A stretch of 64,000 bases of DNA from Amycolatopsis solani. Its GTDB lineage: Bacteria > Actinomycetota > Actinomycetes > Mycobacteriales > Pseudonocardiaceae. The DNA lies in assembly GCF_033441515.1 (NCBI RefSeq), contig NZ_JAWQJT010000001.1, positions 1,178,001 to 1,242,000 of the forward strand, given 5' to 3'. Of the stretch, positions 62,032 through 64,000 are shown in pieces. The position numbers and the translations under genes were made by a program. Each line of letters begins with the position of its first letter. Within the stretch, counting starts at the first letter, position 1. The notes beneath the pieces are model-generated. The model had not been told where the DNA came from, searched no databases, and worked only from the letters and a program-made list of their open reading frames with translations.

Positions 62032-62769
62032 ATGACGCTCGACGGCAAGGTGGCGCTGGTGACGGGCGGCAGCCGTGGCATCGGCGCGGCCACGGCACTG
62101 CGGCTCGCCGAGGATGGCGCCGACGTCGCGCTGACGTACGTGAACAACGCCGCGCGGGCGGCCGAGGTGGTCGACGAGATCAAGGCCCTCGGCCGCCGCG
62201 CGCTGGCGATCCAGGCGGACGCGGCCGACGCGGCCACGGCGTCGGCCACCGTTTCGGCTGTCGTGGCGGAGTTCAGCCGGCTCGACGTGCTGGTGAACAA
62301 CGCGGGCGTCGGCTTCGTCGGCGCGTTCGCCGAGACCGCGCTGGACGACGTCGACCGCGTGCTCGCGGTGAACGTCCGCGGCGTGTTCGCGGTGACCCAG
62401 GCCGCCACCGGCGTCCTGAGCGACGGCGGCCGCGTGATCACGATCGGCAGCTGCGTCACCGACCGCGTGCCCGGCCCGGGCATGGCGCTGTACGCGACCA
62501 GCAAGGCGGCGATGGTCGGCCTGACCAAGGCACTGGCGCGGGAGCTGGGCCCGCGCGGCATCACGGTCAACCTGGTCCACCCGGGCCCGACGGACACGGA
62601 CATGAACCCGGCCGACGGCCCGTACGCGGCCGACCAGCGCGCGCTGACGGCGTTCGACCGCTACGGCAAGCCGTCCGAGGTGGCCGCGGCGGTCGCGTAC
62701 CTGGCCTCACCCGGCGCCGAGTACGTGACGGCGGCGGTGCTGCCGGTGGACGGCGGCCACGCGGCTTAG
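62032..62769 (+). CDS. short-chain dehydrogenase/reductase
   Basis: 245 residues, classical SDR. NAD(P) motif TGGSRGIGAAT; NNAG at about 87; catalytic Ser in TIGSCVTD and Y-x-x-x-K in ALYATSKAA; LVHPGPTDTDMN near the end. Arg after the Gly motif (TGGSRGIG) hints at NADP. Substrate unknown. AAGGAGA ribosome binding site. Convergent with the TetR gene, overlapping by 4 bp, so the two may form a functional pair with TetR controlling related genes elsewhere. Confidence 0.9.
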   Translation: MTLDGKVALVTGGSRGIGAATALRLAEDGADVALTYVNNAARAAEVVDEIKALGRRALAIQADAADAATASATVSAVVAEFSRLDVLVNNAGVGFVGAFAETALDDVDRVLAVNVRGVFAVTQAATGVLSDGGRVITIGSCVTDRVPGPGMALYATSKAAMVGLTKALARELGPRGITVNLVHPGPTDTDMNPADGPYAADQRALTAFDRYGKPSEVAAAVAYLASPGAEYVTAAVLPVDGGHAA

Positions 62770-63503
62770 CCGGAGTAGAGCCCGATCTCGCGGGCGAGGT
62801 CGATGAGCATGGCCTCGAACAGGACGTCCGGTTTGGACATCGGGATCGGGTAGTTGCCGAAGACCTCGAGCGTGACGTGCCCGTAGAGCCGGGCCCAGAA
62901 CTGGATCATCAGGTACGTCACGCCGAGGTCGATCTTCTCCACCGGCACGTGCCGATCGGACTCGGCGAGCACGGTGACCAGCGATTCCTGGAACGTCTTC
63001 AGGTCGTCCCGCAGCTCGTCGGGCACCCCGCTGGCCGACGGGAGAACGATGTCGTGCCGCGCGAGCACCCGCCCCGCGGCGGCGAGGAAGATCCGCCCGA
63101 ACGGCTCGTCGACCCGGCTGAGCGCGGAGCCCGCGGTCGACCCCACCCCGCCCGTCGGCGAGGCGAAGACGAGGGTGAATTCCTTCGTGTGGGTGAGCGC
63201 CCACCGCCGGAACCCCTTGCAGATGGCGAACAGCTGCAGCATCCCGTCGTCCGGCAACTCGGCGATCTCCTCGGCGAGGTCGTCCGCCAGATCGGCGCAG
63301 ACGTCCAGCCGCAGGTTCTCGACGAGGTCATCCCGCGACTCGTAGTACCGGTAGAGCGCGGGCGCGGTGATCCCCAGCTCCCGCGCGATGGCGCGCAGGG
63401 TGACCGCCTCCGGCCCCTGCTCGACGAGCAGCTTCCGGGCGGTCCGCCGGATGTCCTGTTCGGTAGCCGCACGCGCGCGACCCCTCCGAGTGGGGTGGCT
63501 CAT
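62766..63503 (-). CDS. TetR-family transcriptional regulator
   Basis: 245 residues. N-terminal helix-turn-helix domain: ARKLLVEQGPEAVTLRAIARELGITAPALYRYYESRDDLV. C-terminal domain of TetR_C_33/WHG type (FRRWALTHTKEFTLVFASP). A basic start (TRRGRARA). Ligand and targets are not deducible. It ends across from the SDR gene. Confidence 0.92.
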   Translation of the reverse strand: MSHPTRRGRARAATEQDIRRTARKLLVEQGPEAVTLRAIARELGITAPALYRYYESRDDLVENLRLDVCADLADDLAEEIAELPDDGMLQLFAICKGFRRWALTHTKEFTLVFASPTGGVGSTAGSALSRVDEPFGRIFLAAAGRVLARHDIVLPSASGVPDELRDDLKTFQESLVTVLAESDRHVPVEKIDLGVTYLMIQFWARLYGHVTLEVFGNYPIPMSKPDVLFEAMLIDLAREIGLYSG

Positions 63504-63575
63504 CCGAACAGTCTAGGTGCTTACTACGACAAGTCTTGCATTAACGCGATCTGCGCCGTAACGAAAAGGTGCAGC

Positions 63576-64000
63576 TCAGGCCCGCGCCTTGAGGTTGGTG
63601 AGCACGGTGTCGGCGACACCGCGCCCGAGCTGGCAGGCGTCCTTGCCGGCCTGCACCGCCGAGTCGCCGATGCTCAGCGAGACGGAGTACGCGAGGTCAT
63701 CCGCGATGCCGACGACGATCACGCAGGTCCGGTTGTCGGTCGTCCCGACGGCGACGTAACCCACGGTCGGGTAGCCCTGAACGGGATCCAGGTCGTCCAC
63801 CCACCGCTTTGCCTTCGGCTTCACGTTCTTGTAGGTGAGGCTGAGTCCCTGGCCGGTCTTCGTCTCATAACCGACCAGGATGCCGGCCGAGCTTCCCGAG
63901 GTGCTGCCCCAGTCGCATGAAGGACCCAGCTCCGTGTCCTTCGGATCGGCTGCATCCGTCTCTCCGAGATAACCCTTCACCTGGTCTGCGGTCAGTGCGG
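63576..64000 (-). CDS. DUF3558 family protein, partial (N-terminus off the window)
   Basis: The frame is open to the window edge, reading LTADQVKGYLGE, so the gene continues beyond 64000 and the GTG at 63980 is not its start. About 141 residues remain: LGPSCDW, GYVAVG and ACQLGRGVADTVLTNL are the DUF3558 pattern, with two conserved cysteines. Family members are usually lipoproteins with an N-terminal lipobox, here missing because of the edge. Function unknown. Confidence 0.8.
   Translation of the reverse strand, partial: ALTADQVKGYLGETDAADPKDTELGPSCDWGSTSGSSAGILVGYETKTGQGLSLTYKNVKPKAKRWVDDLDPVQGYPTVGYVAVGTTDNRTCVIVVGIADDLAYSVSLSIGDSAVQAGKDACQLGRGVADTVLTNLKARA

Overview
The window is high-GC chromosomal DNA around the replication origin of an actinomycete. 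The gene order gyrA-gyrB-dciA-recF-gnd-dnaN-oriC-dnaA-rpmH-rnpA-yidD-yidC-jag-rsmG-parA-parB, followed by cwlM-trxA-trxB-antisigma-sigM-pseudokinase-murJ-DUF6049-mutT-cca, is the Actinobacteria oriC neighbourhood (compare Mycobacterium Rv0001-Rv0007 and Rv3907c-Rv3924c). Protein style, codon use and the gnd insertion between dnaN and recF suggest a Pseudonocardiaceae member such as Amycolatopsis; that assignment is inference.

Region 1 (1-12.1 kb, minus strand) holds a truncated tRNA-Ile, a DUF3566 membrane protein, gyrA, gyrB, dciA (DUF721), recF, gnd, dnaN, a gene-free oriC of about 800 bp full of DnaA-box-like 9-mers, and dnaA. Region 2 (12.5-18.6 kb, plus strand) holds rpmH, rnpA, yidD, yidC, jag, a DUF6886 gene, rsmG, parA and parB; three parS sites flank rsmG. 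Genes on the two sides of oriC point away from it, as expected for bidirectional replication.

Region 3 (18.7-34.0 kb, mostly minus) is envelope and redox housekeeping: a D-Ala-D-Ala ligase homologue, an aminotransferase, a GNAT protein (plus strand), CwlM, thioredoxin and its reductase, an ECF sigma/anti-sigma pair, a membrane pseudokinase, MurJ with a very long disordered N-terminus, a DUF6049 exported protein and a Nudix hydrolase. Region 4 (34.1-37.7 kb, plus) has CCA tRNA nucleotidyltransferase, an orphan histidine kinase and a methyltransferase.

Region 5 (37.7-55.1 kb, minus) is the main accessory feature: eight tightly packed or overlapping genes that look like one operon. They encode a YbaB/EbfC-like protein, a WXG100 protein, a 2459-residue polyvalent toxin-like protein (WXG100-like head, huge low-complexity linker, two ADP-ribosyltransferase domains alternating with two papain-fold toxin domains of which one has lost its Cys and His, and a RelA/SpoT-like C-terminus), a small unknown protein, two paralogous TNT (NAD glycohydrolase)-like proteins, one ADP-ribosylglycohydrolase (DraG) with a degenerate extra copy, and one wholly degenerate DraG paralogue. 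This resembles a type VII secretion-linked effector/antidote island built around NAD and ADP-ribose chemistry, with an unusual share of pseudo-enzymes. No ESX core genes are in the window.

Region 6 (55.2-64 kb) is mixed: an MFS transporter, YqgE/AlgH, an SdpI-like protein with a Cys-rich tail, an esterase-like phytase-family exported protein, leuS preceded by a leucine-rich leader peptide and terminator hairpin (an apparent attenuator), an SDR oxidoreductase, a TetR regulator and a DUF3558 protein cut by the window edge.
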